A stretch of DNA of 64,000 nt, taken from assembly GCA_040757205.1 (NCBI GenBank), contig JBFLXL010000004.1, positions 62,001 to 126,000 on the forward strand. Reading direction: 5' to 3'. The translations under genes and the position numbers were made by a program. How positions within the stretch are numbered: position 1 is the first letter of the stretch; each line of letters begins with the position of its first letter. Under the pieces are notes generated by a model. That model was not told the DNA's origin. It saw only the letters and a list, made by a program, of their open reading frames with translations, and did not search any database. Positions 38,789 through 46,582 of the stretch are shown here, piece by piece. Source of the DNA: Bacillota bacterium. Lineage in GTDB: Bacteria; Bacillota; Desulfotomaculia; Desulfotomaculales; Desulforudaceae.

Positions 38789-39733
38789 TTGAATTTTCCA
38801 ACCCTCAAAATCGGCGATCTGATCCCCCGTTACCCGATTATTCAAGGCGGAATGGCCTACCGGGTCTCGACCGCCCCTCTGGTTTCGGCCGTGGCCAACG
38901 CCGGCGGAATCGGGACCATCGGCGCCACCGGCATGACCGCCGACGAGCTGATTGAGGAAATCCGCCAGACCAGGAGTATGACCCGGGGCATCATCGGGGT
39001 GAACGTGATGTACGCCATCCGGAATTTCGCCGATCTGGTCGGCGCCGCGATTAGAGAAAAGATCGACGTGATTTTCACCGGGGCGGGTTTTTCCCGGGAC
39101 ATTTTCGACTGGGGCCGGGAAGGCCGGGTGCCGATAGTGTCCATCGTATCCTCCGCCCGGTTGGCCAAAATGGCCGAAAAATTGGGGGCCGCGGCGGTGG
39201 TCGCCGAAAGTGGGGACGCCGGCGGACACCTGGGCACCGAACGGTCCACTATGGAAATCCTGCCCGAAATCCGGGCCGCCGTGGGTATTCCAGTAATTGC
39301 GGCGGGCGGCATCGTCAGCGGGCGGGACATCGCCGATATGGTCCGGATGGGGGCGGACGGGGTACAGATGGCCACCCGCTTCGTTTTAAGTACCGAGTGT
39401 GCCGTCTCGGACGCCTTCAAACAGCATTACCTCAAGGCCGGCGCCGAGGACGTCATTCTGGTAAAGAGCCCGGTGGGCATGCCCGGCCGGGCCCTGCGCA
39501 ACGCTTTCACCAAGCTCATGGAAGAGGGCGGTCTCCCCAAACCGGCCGAATGCCTAAAATGCCTGAAGGTCTGCTCCAAGGAGTACTGCATTATCGAGGC
39601 GCTGAAAAACAGCCGGGTCGGCCTGATCGACCAGGGAATCGTCTTTGCCGGCAAGAACGTTTACAAAATCAAGGATATCCTGCCGGTGAGCAAGATCTTT
39701 GACCGCCTGATCGCCGAGTTCAAGGCGGTATAG
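38789..39733 (+). CDS. Nitronate monooxygenase / FabK-like flavoprotein
   Basis: A 314-residue FMN TIM-barrel protein of the 2-nitropropane dioxygenase family. Motifs are PIIQGGMAYRVSTAPLVSAVANAGGIGTIG at the N-terminus (in pieces), FTGAGFSRDIF, VVAESGDAGGHLG, PVIAAGGIVSGRDIADM and GADGVQMATRFVLSTE, which bind flavin. It may oxidise alkyl nitronates or reduce enoyl thioesters, and sequence alone does not decide. The tail has a cysteine cluster (CLKCLKVCSKEYC), possibly structural or for a metal. The TTG start follows GGAGGAA by six bases, and the longer frame upstream lacks family similarity. Confidence 0.85.
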   Translation: MNFPTLKIGDLIPRYPIIQGGMAYRVSTAPLVSAVANAGGIGTIGATGMTADELIEEIRQTRSMTRGIIGVNVMYAIRNFADLVGAAIREKIDVIFTGAGFSRDIFDWGREGRVPIVSIVSSARLAKMAEKLGAAAVVAESGDAGGHLGTERSTMEILPEIRAAVGIPVIAAGGIVSGRDIADMVRMGADGVQMATRFVLSTECAVSDAFKQHYLKAGAEDVILVKSPVGMPGRALRNAFTKLMEEGGLPKPAECLKCLKVCSKEYCIIEALKNSRVGLIDQGIVFAGKNVYKIKDILPVSKIFDRLIAEFKAV

Positions 39734-39748
39734 GTTTGATAAAAGAAC

Positions 39749-39771
39749 TCCGCAAGCCGGAAGCTTGCGGA
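39749..39771. terminator. Possible terminator hairpin after nitronate monooxygenase gene
   Basis: A perfect nine-base stem TCCGCAAGC / GCTTGCGGA with a five-base loop lies 16 bp beyond the stop codon. No T-run follows, so it may be only an RNA-stabilising hairpin. Confidence 0.4.
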
Positions 39772-39902
39772 ACGACATTGGAAAATATTGGGCAACCCCC
39801 TTGTGTCAATTGGATTTCTTCGACACTGCGTCTTGAGATTCCTGCCTGAAAATTTGGCCATTTAAAACTTTAGGAACACGCTGGAGGAGGGCGGAGCCGC
39901 AA

Positions 39903-41402
39903 ATGCTGTACGAGAGCACCAGAGGCCGCGCCCGGCCCGTGACGGTTTCCGAGGCCATTTTGCAGGGCATTGCGCCGGACGGGGGTCTTTTTGTCCCCGG
40001 GTCCCTGCCGGCTTTATCCGTTGATGCGTTCAATGAAGCGGCCTTCCCGGACTACCGGCGGCGGGCGGCCCGCGTCCTGGAACTCTTTCTTACCGACTTC
40101 GGCCCAGACGCCATCGCGGCCGGCGTTGCGCAGGCCTACAGCGCGGAGAAGTTTGACGACCCCGGGATCGCTCCGGTCCGCACCGTGGCCCCGGACCTGC
40201 ACTTCCTGGAACTTTGGCACGGGCCCACCTGCGCTTTCAAAGACATGGCCCTGCAAATCCTCCCCCACCTCCTCATGCGGGCGATGACCGGCACGGGCGA
40301 AACCGCCGAAATCATCATTCTGGTCGCCACCTCCGGCGACACCGGCAAGGCCGCCCTGGAGGGGTTCCGGGACGTGCCCGGCACGCGGATCATCGTGTTC
40401 TTCCCGGCCGCGGGCGTAAGCGAGATGCAGCGCCTGCAAATGGTCACCCAGGAGGGAAACAACGTGCACGTGGTCGCCGTGCGGGGCAACTTCGACGACA
40501 CCCAGAGCGGCGTGAAGGCCCTTTTTACCGACCCGGCGGTCAACGACACCCTGCACCGGCACGGACGCCGGTTTTCTTCGGCCAACTCGATCAACTGGGG
40601 CCGGTTGGCCCCCCAGATCGTGTACTATTATTCGGCCTACCTCGACCTTTCGAACCGCGGGGCGGTCAGCCCCGGGCAGGCCGTGAACTTCGTGGTCCCC
40701 ACCGGCAACTTCGGCAACATCCTGGCCGGTTTCTACGCCGGGCGCATGGGCCTGCCGGTGCGCCGCCTGATTTGCGCGGCCAACCGCAACAATGTGCTCA
40801 CCGACTTCATCCGCACCGGCACCTACGACCGGAACCGGCCTTTCCACCGGACGATCTCACCGTCCATGGACATCCTGATCTCCAGCAACCTGGAGCGACT
40901 GCTTTACGAACTGACGGGCCGAAACGCCCCGCAGGTGGACGGCTGGATGGCCGAACTCCGGGAGTCGGGCCGCTACCGGGTCGATGAGGGCACCCGGGAG
41001 CGAGTTGCCGACCATTTCTGGTCGGACTTCGCGGACGAGGACGAGACCGAGGCCGAAATCGGGGCCGTCTGGCGGGACCACCGTTACCTCATCGATACCC
41101 ACACGGCGGTGGGCAAAGCCGTGCTGAACAAGTACCGGACCGCCACCGGCGACCACACCCCGGCGGTCGTGGTGTCCACCGCGAGCCCCTTCAAGTTCAA
41201 CCAAGCGGTGGCCCGCGCCCTGCTGGGCCGGGACGCGGCCGCGGGCCGGAGCGAGTTTGAACTCCTGGAGGCATTGGCCGCCTTTACCGGGCTCGAGATC
41301 CCCACGGGGCTGCGCGGCCTGGACAAAAAGCCCGTCCGTCACGCCCGGGTGGTCGGGAAAGCAGAAATGAAGCAGGCCGTCCTCGACATCCTAGCCTTCT
41401 AG
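39903..41402 (+). CDS. thrC: Threonine synthase
   Basis: A 499-residue PLP enzyme that converts O-phosphohomoserine to threonine. The PLP lysine is in HGPTCAFKDMALQ near residue 112. Other motifs are the N-terminal YESTRG, LVATSGDTGKAALEGF, NSINWGRLAPQIVYYYSAY, the phosphate loop VPTGNFGNILAG and the C-terminal VVVSTASPFKF. Length fits the long bacterial/plant-type class. The ATG has GGAGGAGGGCGGAG upstream. The end (DILAF, then stop) runs into a short TAGCCTTC repeat. Confidence 0.96.
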   Translation: MLYESTRGRARPVTVSEAILQGIAPDGGLFVPGSLPALSVDAFNEAAFPDYRRRAARVLELFLTDFGPDAIAAGVAQAYSAEKFDDPGIAPVRTVAPDLHFLELWHGPTCAFKDMALQILPHLLMRAMTGTGETAEIIILVATSGDTGKAALEGFRDVPGTRIIVFFPAAGVSEMQRLQMVTQEGNNVHVVAVRGNFDDTQSGVKALFTDPAVNDTLHRHGRRFSSANSINWGRLAPQIVYYYSAYLDLSNRGAVSPGQAVNFVVPTGNFGNILAGFYAGRMGLPVRRLICAANRNNVLTDFIRTGTYDRNRPFHRTISPSMDILISSNLERLLYELTGRNAPQVDGWMAELRESGRYRVDEGTRERVADHFWSDFADEDETEAEIGAVWRDHRYLIDTHTAVGKAVLNKYRTATGDHTPAVVVSTASPFKFNQAVARALLGRDAAAGRSEFELLEALAAFTGLEIPTGLRGLDKKPVRHARVVGKAEMKQAVLDILAF

Positions 41403-41432
41403 CCTTCCAGCTTTGCCTTCTAGCCTTTCAGA
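41396..41432. repeat. TAGCCTTC microrepeat at the thrC end
   Basis: TAGCCTTC recurs imperfectly about four times (TAGCCTTC, TAGCCTTCC, TGCCTTC, TAGCCTTTC) over 37 bp. It starts within the last codons of thrC and includes its stop codon. Confidence 0.6.
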
Positions 41433-41447
41433 GGAAAAACTTAAATG

Positions 41448-41476
41448 TTGACTGTTTGTCCGACAATGATTATTGT
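41448..41476 (+). promoter_or_regulatory. Promoter of the AOR operon
   Basis: TTGACT (41448-41453), a 17-base spacer and TATTGT (41471-41476) lie upstream of AOR. The -10 box is the left end of a palindrome, so the promoter looks regulated. Confidence 0.65.
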
Positions 41477-41495
41477 TTAACTAGTTATAACAATA
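41471..41495. promoter_or_regulatory. 25-bp palindrome over the AOR promoter (likely operator)
   Basis: TATTGTT and AACAATA are perfect arms around TAACTAGTTAT, whose centre AACTAGTT is itself palindromic. It covers the -10 box and the expected transcription start and ends 18 bp before the ATG, a typical repressor position. The regulator is unknown. Confidence 0.65.
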
Positions 41496-41513
41496 TTTGA
41501 CAAGGGGGTTCGC

Positions 41514-43256
41514 ATGGTGGGCAAGATTCTGCGGATTAACATGCGCGAACTGACCGTCAGGTATGAAGATCTGCCCGACAAGTACCTCTTACTTGGGGGC
41601 CGGGCCCTGACCTCGGCCCTGGTCGCGGACGAGGTACCGCCGGGCGCCCACGCGCTGGGGGAAAACAACAAGCTGGTCATCGCTCCTGGTCTTTTGTCCG
41701 GCACCACCGCGCCCTGTTCCGGGCGCCTGTCAGTCGGGGCCAAGTCGCCCCTGACCGGCACCATCAAAGAGTCAAACGCTGGCGGCATCACCGCTCAGAA
41801 AGTGGCCTGTCTGGGTATCCGCGCGATTGTGGTCGAGGGCCGGCCCGCCGGGGAGGGCTTCCACCTCCTGGTGGTGGGCGAGGACGAGGCCAAACTCGTG
41901 CCGGCGGGGGACCTGACCGGGATGGGATGCTACCAGTTGAACGAGGAACTGTGGAAACGGTACGGCACCAAGTCCGGAGTGATCAGCGCCGGCCCGGCCG
42001 GGGAAATGCGCATGGTGGTAGCCGGTGTTTCGACCAACGACGGTGAAGGCCATCCCGGCCGCTACGCCGGCCGGGGCGGGCTGGGGGCGGTAATGGGTTC
42101 CAAGGGTTTGAAGGCCATCGTGGTGCGCACCGACAAGGCTTTCGAAGTCCCGGTCAAAAACCGGGAGGCCTTCAAGGAAGCCGCCCGGAAATTCGCCAAG
42201 GCCATCGCCGAACACCCCGTAACCAACGCCGCCCTGCCTGCCTACGGGACGGCGGTACTGATCAACATCCTTAACGAAGCCGGGGGCCTCCCCACCCGCA
42301 ACTTCTCCGACGGCCGGTTTGAAGCGGCCGCCCTGTGCAGCGGCGAGGCCTTGGCGGAAACGGTGCAAAAGCGAGGCGGCAAGGGCCGGACCGGTCACGT
42401 CTGCCACCCGGGTTGCTTGATCCGCTGTTCCAACATATTCGCAGACGAAAAGGGTGAGGCCGTCTGCGCTCCGGTCGAATACGAGAGCGCCTGGGCGCTG
42501 GGCCCCAACTGCGGGATCAGTAACCTGGACCACATCGCCGTGCTGAACCGCCTGTGTAACGACGTCGGCCTGGACACCATTGAAACCGGCGTAACCCTGG
42601 GCGTGCTGATGGAGGCGGGCGTGCTGGCCTTCGGCGACGGGGAGGCCGCGATCGACCTGCTGGACCGGGAAGTGCGCAACGGCACCCCGCTGGGCCGCAT
42701 CCTGGGCGGGGGAGCGGAGGCGGCCGGGAAGCTTTTCGGGCTGACCCGGGTACCGACCGTGAAAGGCCAGGGCATGCCGGCCTACGACCCCCGGGCGGTC
42801 AAGGGCATCGGCGTAACCTACGCCACCAGCACCATGGGCGCCGACCACACGGCCGGCTACTCGGTAGCGTCCAACATCCTCAAGGTGGGCGGTTTTGTGG
42901 ACCCGCTGTCGCCCGCGGGACAGGTCGACCTCTCCCGGAATCTGCAGATCGCCACCGCCGCCGTGGACGCCACCGGGCTCTGCCTGTTCACCGCTTTTCC
43001 GCTGCTTGACCTCGACTACGCCCTTCCCAGCGTGGTGGACATGCTCAACGCTCAGTATGGCGTGAACCTGACGGTGGACGATGTGGTAGACTACGGGAAG
43101 GAAATCCTCAAAACCGAGCGGGCGTTCAACCGGGCGGCGGGATTCACCGAAGCCCACAACCGCCTGCCGGAGTTCATGAGACACGAGAAGCTGGCGCCTC
43201 ACGGGGTCACCTTCGACGTCCCGGACGAGAAACTGGACGAGGTGTTCAACTTCTAA
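41514..43256 (+). CDS. aor: Aldehyde ferredoxin oxidoreductase (tungsten type)
   Basis: A 580-residue enzyme with the tungstopterin and 4Fe-4S cofactors of the AOR family, which interconverts aldehydes and carboxylic acids with ferredoxin. The N-terminal domain has KILRINMREL and LLLGGRALTSALV. Cluster cysteines are in VCHPGCLIRCSN near residue 300 (spacing three-three) and the fourth in DATGLCLFT near 490. GRGGLGAVMGSKGLKAIVV is a pterin-binding signature. The ATG follows AAGGGGG. A MoaD-like sulfur carrier and a ThiF/MoeB-like enzyme follow, so the operon probably makes and uses a specialised tungsten cofactor. The aldehyde substrate is unknown. Confidence 0.95.
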   Translation: MVGKILRINMRELTVRYEDLPDKYLLLGGRALTSALVADEVPPGAHALGENNKLVIAPGLLSGTTAPCSGRLSVGAKSPLTGTIKESNAGGITAQKVACLGIRAIVVEGRPAGEGFHLLVVGEDEAKLVPAGDLTGMGCYQLNEELWKRYGTKSGVISAGPAGEMRMVVAGVSTNDGEGHPGRYAGRGGLGAVMGSKGLKAIVVRTDKAFEVPVKNREAFKEAARKFAKAIAEHPVTNAALPAYGTAVLINILNEAGGLPTRNFSDGRFEAAALCSGEALAETVQKRGGKGRTGHVCHPGCLIRCSNIFADEKGEAVCAPVEYESAWALGPNCGISNLDHIAVLNRLCNDVGLDTIETGVTLGVLMEAGVLAFGDGEAAIDLLDREVRNGTPLGRILGGGAEAAGKLFGLTRVPTVKGQGMPAYDPRAVKGIGVTYATSTMGADHTAGYSVASNILKVGGFVDPLSPAGQVDLSRNLQIATAAVDATGLCLFTAFPLLDLDYALPSVVDMLNAQYGVNLTVDDVVDYGKEILKTERAFNRAAGFTEAHNRLPEFMRHEKLAPHGVTFDVPDEKLDEVFNF

Positions 43257-43498
43257 AACCGAACCGGGGTGGTCCACAGCCGAACGGAAATCACGTGTCT
43301 TGAAGAGTTCAATTTCAAAATCGAACCGGGGGGACCGGGAACGGTTGGAACCCTCCCCGTCTTAGGATCCCAACCGTTTTCCGGGGAAGCGCTCACAACG
43401 ATTCATCGCCGCGAAAAGGGGACGAGAAAAGGGGACTGTCCCCTTTTCTCCCCGGGGACTGTCCCCTTTTCTCGTCCCCTTTTCAGTCTTTTGAGGGA
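43257..43498. other. Intergenic region with a long inverted repeat
   Basis: A 242-bp gap inside the AOR operon. Its second half is the inverted repeat 43414-43483. The first half holds an imperfect AACCGGGG/AACCGTT repeat and no gene. The hairpin may lower expression of the genes after AOR. Confidence 0.5.
43414..43483. repeat. 70-bp inverted repeat made of GGGGACTGTCCCC units
   Basis: The left arm AAAAGGGGACGAGAAAAGG and onward pairs with the right arm over about 30 bases with one mismatch. Each arm contains the palindrome GGGGACTGTCCCC (43431-43443, 43454-43466). It would form a very stable cruciform or RNA hairpin. Confidence 0.9.
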
Positions 43499-43747
43499 GT
43501 GAGTCGCTTGGAGGTGGAACTGCGGGTGTACGCCACCCTGCGCAAATACCTGCCGGCCCAGCCGCTGGGTGAAGGTACCCTGTTCCGGTTTGAACCGGGC
43601 ACGTCCGTCGCCGGCCTATTGGAACAGGCCGGGGTGCCGCTGGACCAGGTCAAAATCATAATGGTGAACAACCGCCACGCCGGGCCGGAACACGTGCTCG
43701 CCGACGGGGACCGGGTGGCGGCGTTCCCGCCCGTCGCGGGAGGCTGA
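43499..43747 (+). CDS. MoaD/ThiS-like sulfur carrier protein
   Basis: An 82-residue ubiquitin-fold protein ending in the required Gly-Gly (FPPVAGG), whose C-terminus is activated by adenylation and carries sulfur as a thiocarboxylate. VYATLRKYLP and LADGDRVAAFPPVAGG are the usual MoaD-type pieces. It lies four bases before the gene for a ThiF/MoeB-like activating enzyme and after AOR, which points to synthesis of the tungstopterin dithiolene. The GTG at 43499 is close to GAGGGA, so a TTG three codons later (43508) is equally possible. Confidence 0.88.
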   Translation: MSRLEVELRVYATLRKYLPAQPLGEGTLFRFEPGTSVAGLLEQAGVPLDQVKIIMVNNRHAGPEHVLADGDRVAAFPPVAGG

Positions 43748-43751
43748 AGTA

Positions 43752-44477
43752 GTGAAGGAACGATACGCCCGCAACTTGAGCCTCCCGGGCTGGACCCCGG
43801 AGACCCAGCAACGCCTGACCCAGGCAAAAGTGCTGGTGGTGGGCGCGGGTGGCCTGGGCTCGGCCGTACTGCTTTACCTGACAGCGGCCGGCGTGGGCCG
43901 CATCGGGATTGCGGATGGAGACCGGGTGGAATCGTCCGACCTGCAGCGGCAGATCATCTACGATACGGACGACCTCGGGAAGGCGAAAGCCGACGCCGCC
44001 GCAAGGCGCCTGCGGGCCTTGAACCCCCAGATCGAGGCAACGGTCCACCGCACCCGCCTGGAAGCGGAGAACGCCGTCCGGTTGATCGACGATTGCGACT
44101 TGGTCCTGGACTGCACCGACAACCTGGGGGCCAGAATACTGCTGAACCGGACCTGCCTGCAGCTTTCCCGGCCCTGGGTACACGGCGCCGTCAGCGAGTA
44201 CTACGGCCACGTCACCACCTTGCTGCCTTCGGGACCGTGCTGGCACTGCCTGTTCGGCACCCAAACCGCCGGCAACCCGACGCCGCCCGGAATTCTTGGT
44301 CCGGTCCCCGGGACCATCGGTTGCGTTCAGGCCGCCGAGGCCCTCAAGTACCTCACCGGCATCGGGCGGCTGCTCGTCGGGCGGCTCCTGGTCTGGGACG
44401 CCGTCCCGGCCACGTGGGATGAGTTCACCTACACCAAGAACCCCGACTGCCCCGCCTGCCGCACCGAAAAAGCCTGA
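43752..44477 (+). CDS. ThiF/MoeB/HesA-family adenylyltransferase
   Basis: A 241-residue E1-like enzyme that adenylates the C-terminal glycine of a sulfur carrier, here surely the adjacent MoaD-like protein. The nucleotide loop is VLVVGAGGLGSAVLLYL near residue 27. RQIIYDTDDLGKAKADAA and CDLVLDCTDNLGARILLN are E1 signatures. Zinc is bound by CWHC near 161 and CPAC near 233. The probable catalytic region is GPVPGTIGCVQAAEALK. It starts at GTG. The order AOR-MoaD-MoeB-like suggests a dedicated cofactor module. Confidence 0.93.
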   Translation: MKERYARNLSLPGWTPETQQRLTQAKVLVVGAGGLGSAVLLYLTAAGVGRIGIADGDRVESSDLQRQIIYDTDDLGKAKADAAARRLRALNPQIEATVHRTRLEAENAVRLIDDCDLVLDCTDNLGARILLNRTCLQLSRPWVHGAVSEYYGHVTTLLPSGPCWHCLFGTQTAGNPTPPGILGPVPGTIGCVQAAEALKYLTGIGRLLVGRLLVWDAVPATWDEFTYTKNPDCPACRTEKA

Positions 44478-44655
44478 CCGGCAAGCGAGGGTGCAACCAC
44501 CGGTCGGCGTACCCGTTCCGGCCGGACCGCCCTGCGGGGCGGACCTTCGTTGCCCGCGCAGGACTGGTTCTAGCCGCCCCCGCCGAAAGCAACTCCCGAG
44601 ATGCACCACTGCAAGCCCAATTGCTAAAGCCGCCGATAATCCGGCGGCTTTTGTC
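44478..44655 (+). other. GC-rich spacer after the AOR operon, possible structured RNA
   Basis: About 145 bases of GC-rich sequence with several short complementary stretches (GGTTGCA/TGCAACC-like, CCGCCC/GGGCGG) precede the terminator hairpin. I compared it by eye with Moco, glycine and cobalamin riboswitch motifs and found no convincing match. Confidence 0.3.
44626..44652 (+). terminator. Intrinsic terminator of the AOR operon
   Basis: A perfect ten-base stem AAAGCCGCCG / CGGCGGCTTT with a six-base loop and TTTTGT tail, 149 bp after the ThiF-like gene and 46 bp before the next gene. Confidence 0.8.
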
Positions 44656-44697
44656 GCACAATATGGTTCAGGAACAAACGAAAGGAGGGTCCCTGAA

Positions 44698-45024
44698 TTG
44701 AGCATCCAGAAACCGGATGAGGCCGCCCGCGAACTCAAGGACCACTGGCTCGGGCGGGAAGTACTCCTAACCAAGACCGAACCGACCCCGGAGATCCGCT
44801 TCACGCTTCAGGACGCCCGGGTTGTCGACTGGCACGAGGTCAACGATCCGATCCGGCACGGGCTTCCCGAGCACACCCGCTTCGTGTCCCTGTATGGTGA
44901 GGGGGAAAAGCTTTACGCGGTGTTCATTCCCTTGGACCGGGAGACGGTTTGCGACGTACGGGACACCCGCATGGTGTTTCTGACCGGCAAAGAGGTGGTC
45001 CAGATCCGGCCGGTGAACCAGTAG
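44698..45024 (+). CDS. Hypothetical protein, 108 residues
   Basis: A soluble acidic protein with alternating strands (REVLLTKTEPTPEIRFTLQDARVV, then TRFVSLYGEGEKLYAVFIPLDRETVCDVRDTRMVFLTG, quoted by ends only). It looks like a small all-beta domain. I do not recognise a family. The TTG start is well supported by AAAGGAGGG ten bases upstream. It stands alone between the AOR terminator and the convergent nitroreductase gene. No function is assigned. Confidence 0.72.
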   Translation: MSIQKPDEAARELKDHWLGREVLLTKTEPTPEIRFTLQDARVVDWHEVNDPIRHGLPEHTRFVSLYGEGEKLYAVFIPLDRETVCDVRDTRMVFLTGKEVVQIRPVNQ

Positions 45025-45076
45025 CGCTGCAGACCGGACAAAGAACGGATGCTGCATAAATATGGACTTTCTCTGG

Positions 45077-45580
45077 CTAGCGGCGGTAGCGTTCCCGGTG
45101 CACCACTTCAGCCAGGCTCCTCTTCTTGGGGCCGGATGTTTCGCCGGCCCGGTAACCGACGGCGATGAGCGAGACCAGGGTGTACTTCCGCGGCACCCCC
45201 AGCAGGTCCCCCACCGCTTCAGCGTAGGCTTTCTTGTCCCCGGCCACCCAGCAGGAGCCCAGCCCGTGCGCGGTGGCGGCGACGAGCATGTTTTGGGTGG
45301 CGGCAGAGCCGTCCTCCAGATAGTATTTTTTGTCCCGCAGGCAGAACACGGCGATGCACGCCGGAGCCTCGGCGATGAACTTGCCGTAGTCGGTCAGCGC
45401 GGCGACCTTCTCCCGCGTGGCCGCCTCGGTCACCAGCACGAACTCCCACGGCTGCAGGTTCAACGCGGTGGCCGCCAGCCGGCCGCAGTCCAGGATGTCC
45501 AACAGCACCTCTTCCGGAACAGTCTGCCGGTTGTACTTGCGCACGCTGCGCCTGGTTTTCAGGGCTTCAATGGCGTCCAA
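45077..45580 (-). CDS. Nitroreductase-family flavoprotein
   Basis: A 167-residue FMN protein of the nitroreductase fold. RRSVRKYNRQTVPEEVL near residues 10-26 binds FMN phosphate, NLQPWEFVLVT is the next signature, and the C-terminal GVPRKYTLVSLIAVGYRAGE closes the site. Members reduce nitro compounds, quinones or flavins with NAD(P)H, and the substrate is unknown. The TTG at 45580 is preferred because GGAGGAGG lies seven bases upstream. It is convergent with the hypothetical gene, with the SDR gene upstream on the same strand. Confidence 0.9.
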   Translation of the reverse strand: MDAIEALKTRRSVRKYNRQTVPEEVLLDILDCGRLAATALNLQPWEFVLVTEAATREKVAALTDYGKFIAEAPACIAVFCLRDKKYYLEDGSAATQNMLVAATAHGLGSCWVAGDKKAYAEAVGDLLGVPRKYTLVSLIAVGYRAGETSGPKKRSLAEVVHRERYRR

Positions 45581-45604
45581 GATAATCCTCCTCCAAAAAT
45601 GCAA

Positions 45605-45665
45605 TCGCTAAATAACATTTTTATCCTCGCATGGCGACGAGGAGTTGTCGTGAGCAACTCCCTCT
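45605..45665. repeat. Relative of the 57-bp repeat
   Basis: TCCTCGCATGGCGACGAGGAGTTGTCGTGAGCAACTCC-like sequence (45625-45662) resembles the 19817/20003 repeat and keeps its hairpin GGAGTTG / CAACTCC with different stem bases. The compensating changes suggest that the hairpin shape is what is kept. Confidence 0.55.
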
Positions 45666-46454
45666 CTAATCGACCGGGCGGCCGGCCATCCCGAAGGAGG
45701 CGAGCATCCCGCCGTCCACCGGCAGCACCGCCCCGGTGATGAACGAGGCTTCCGCGCCGGCCAGGAAGAGCACGGCCGCGGCCACCTCCTCCGGGGTTCC
45801 GAGGCGCCGGAGCGCGTGCAAATCCGCCCAGTCGCGGCGGGCCTTTTCCGGGTCGGGGTAGCCGGCCAGCGTCTCTTCCACCTTTTCGGTGGCGATGGCG
45901 CCCGGGCAAACCGCGTTCACCCGGATGTTCAGGGGCGCCAGGTCCAGCGCCATACTCTTCGTCAGGGCGACGAGCCCCCCTTTGGAGGCGATGTAGGCGG
46001 CGTTGTCCTGTTCGGCGGCCAGACCCTGCGCCGAGGCGATGTTGACGATGGCCCCGCCCCCGCGCTCCTCCATCTCCGGCACACAGGACCGGGAAAACAG
46101 GTACGCCCCGGTCAGGTTCACTTCCAGCACCTGGCGCCAGTCGTTCGGCGGAACGCCCGTGATGCTCCCGGGTACGCCGACGGCGGCGTTGTTCACCAGG
46201 ATGTCGATGCCGCCGAAAGTCTCGACGGCCATGCGCACGACGTCGTCCACCTCGAAGGGCTTGGACACGTCGGCACCGACGAACATGGCCCCGCCCCCGC
46301 TTACCCGGCCGAGCCTCTCCGCCGCTTCCCGTCCCTTCCGGTCCTTGTCGACCACCGTCACCATCGCCCCCTCCTTCACGAAGGCCTCCGCGACGGCCAG
46401 GCCGATCCCCCGGGCCGCACCGGTCACGATCACTGATTTCTTCTTAAACCGCAC
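45666..46454 (-). CDS. Short-chain dehydrogenase/reductase
   Basis: A 262-residue classical SDR with the coenzyme loop VTGAARGIGLAVAEAF at residues 10-25, DVSKP, NNAAVG near 89, the catalytic serine in NIASAQG near 142 and the YIASK pair near 154-158. The C-terminal PVDGG is typical. VVDKDRKG after the second strand favours NAD. It resembles glucose 1-dehydrogenase or 3-oxoacyl-ACP reductase types, and the substrate is not known. It has a strong promoter of its own. Confidence 0.9.
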   Translation of the reverse strand: MRFKKKSVIVTGAARGIGLAVAEAFVKEGAMVTVVDKDRKGREAAERLGRVSGGGAMFVGADVSKPFEVDDVVRMAVETFGGIDILVNNAAVGVPGSITGVPPNDWRQVLEVNLTGAYLFSRSCVPEMEERGGGAIVNIASAQGLAAEQDNAAYIASKGGLVALTKSMALDLAPLNIRVNAVCPGAIATEKVEETLAGYPDPEKARRDWADLHALRRLGTPEEVAAAVLFLAGAEASFITGAVLPVDGGMLASFGMAGRPVD

Positions 46455-46514
46455 CGTCCAAAACCTCCTTACACATGGAATACTTTGCAGTAGTCCCCTC
46501 TTAATCTGGACACT

Positions 46515-46543
46515 ATTATAAGCAAAACCTGGCGAAAAAACAA
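46515..46543 (-). promoter_or_regulatory. Promoter of the SDR gene
   Basis: TTGTTT (46543-46538) and perfect TATAAT (46520-46515) with a 17-base spacer, about 60 bp before the SDR start. The -35 box lies inside the T-tract of the cbiMQO terminator. Confidence 0.75.
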
Positions 46544-46571
46544 AATCCGGGCAATAGCGCGATAGCGCCCG
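46535..46571 (-). terminator. Intrinsic terminator of the cbiMQO operon
   Basis: CGGGC / GCCCG stem around GCTATCGCGCTATT, followed on the minus strand by GATTTTGTTTTTT, 12 bp after the cbiO stop. Confidence 0.72.
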
Positions 46572-46582
46572 AACCCGTTTTG

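Noticed and set aside
41403-41513. Molybdenum/tungsten cofactor riboswitch before AOR
   Set aside because: The upstream region is too short and AT-rich and lacks the motif's paired elements. A palindromic operator explains it better.
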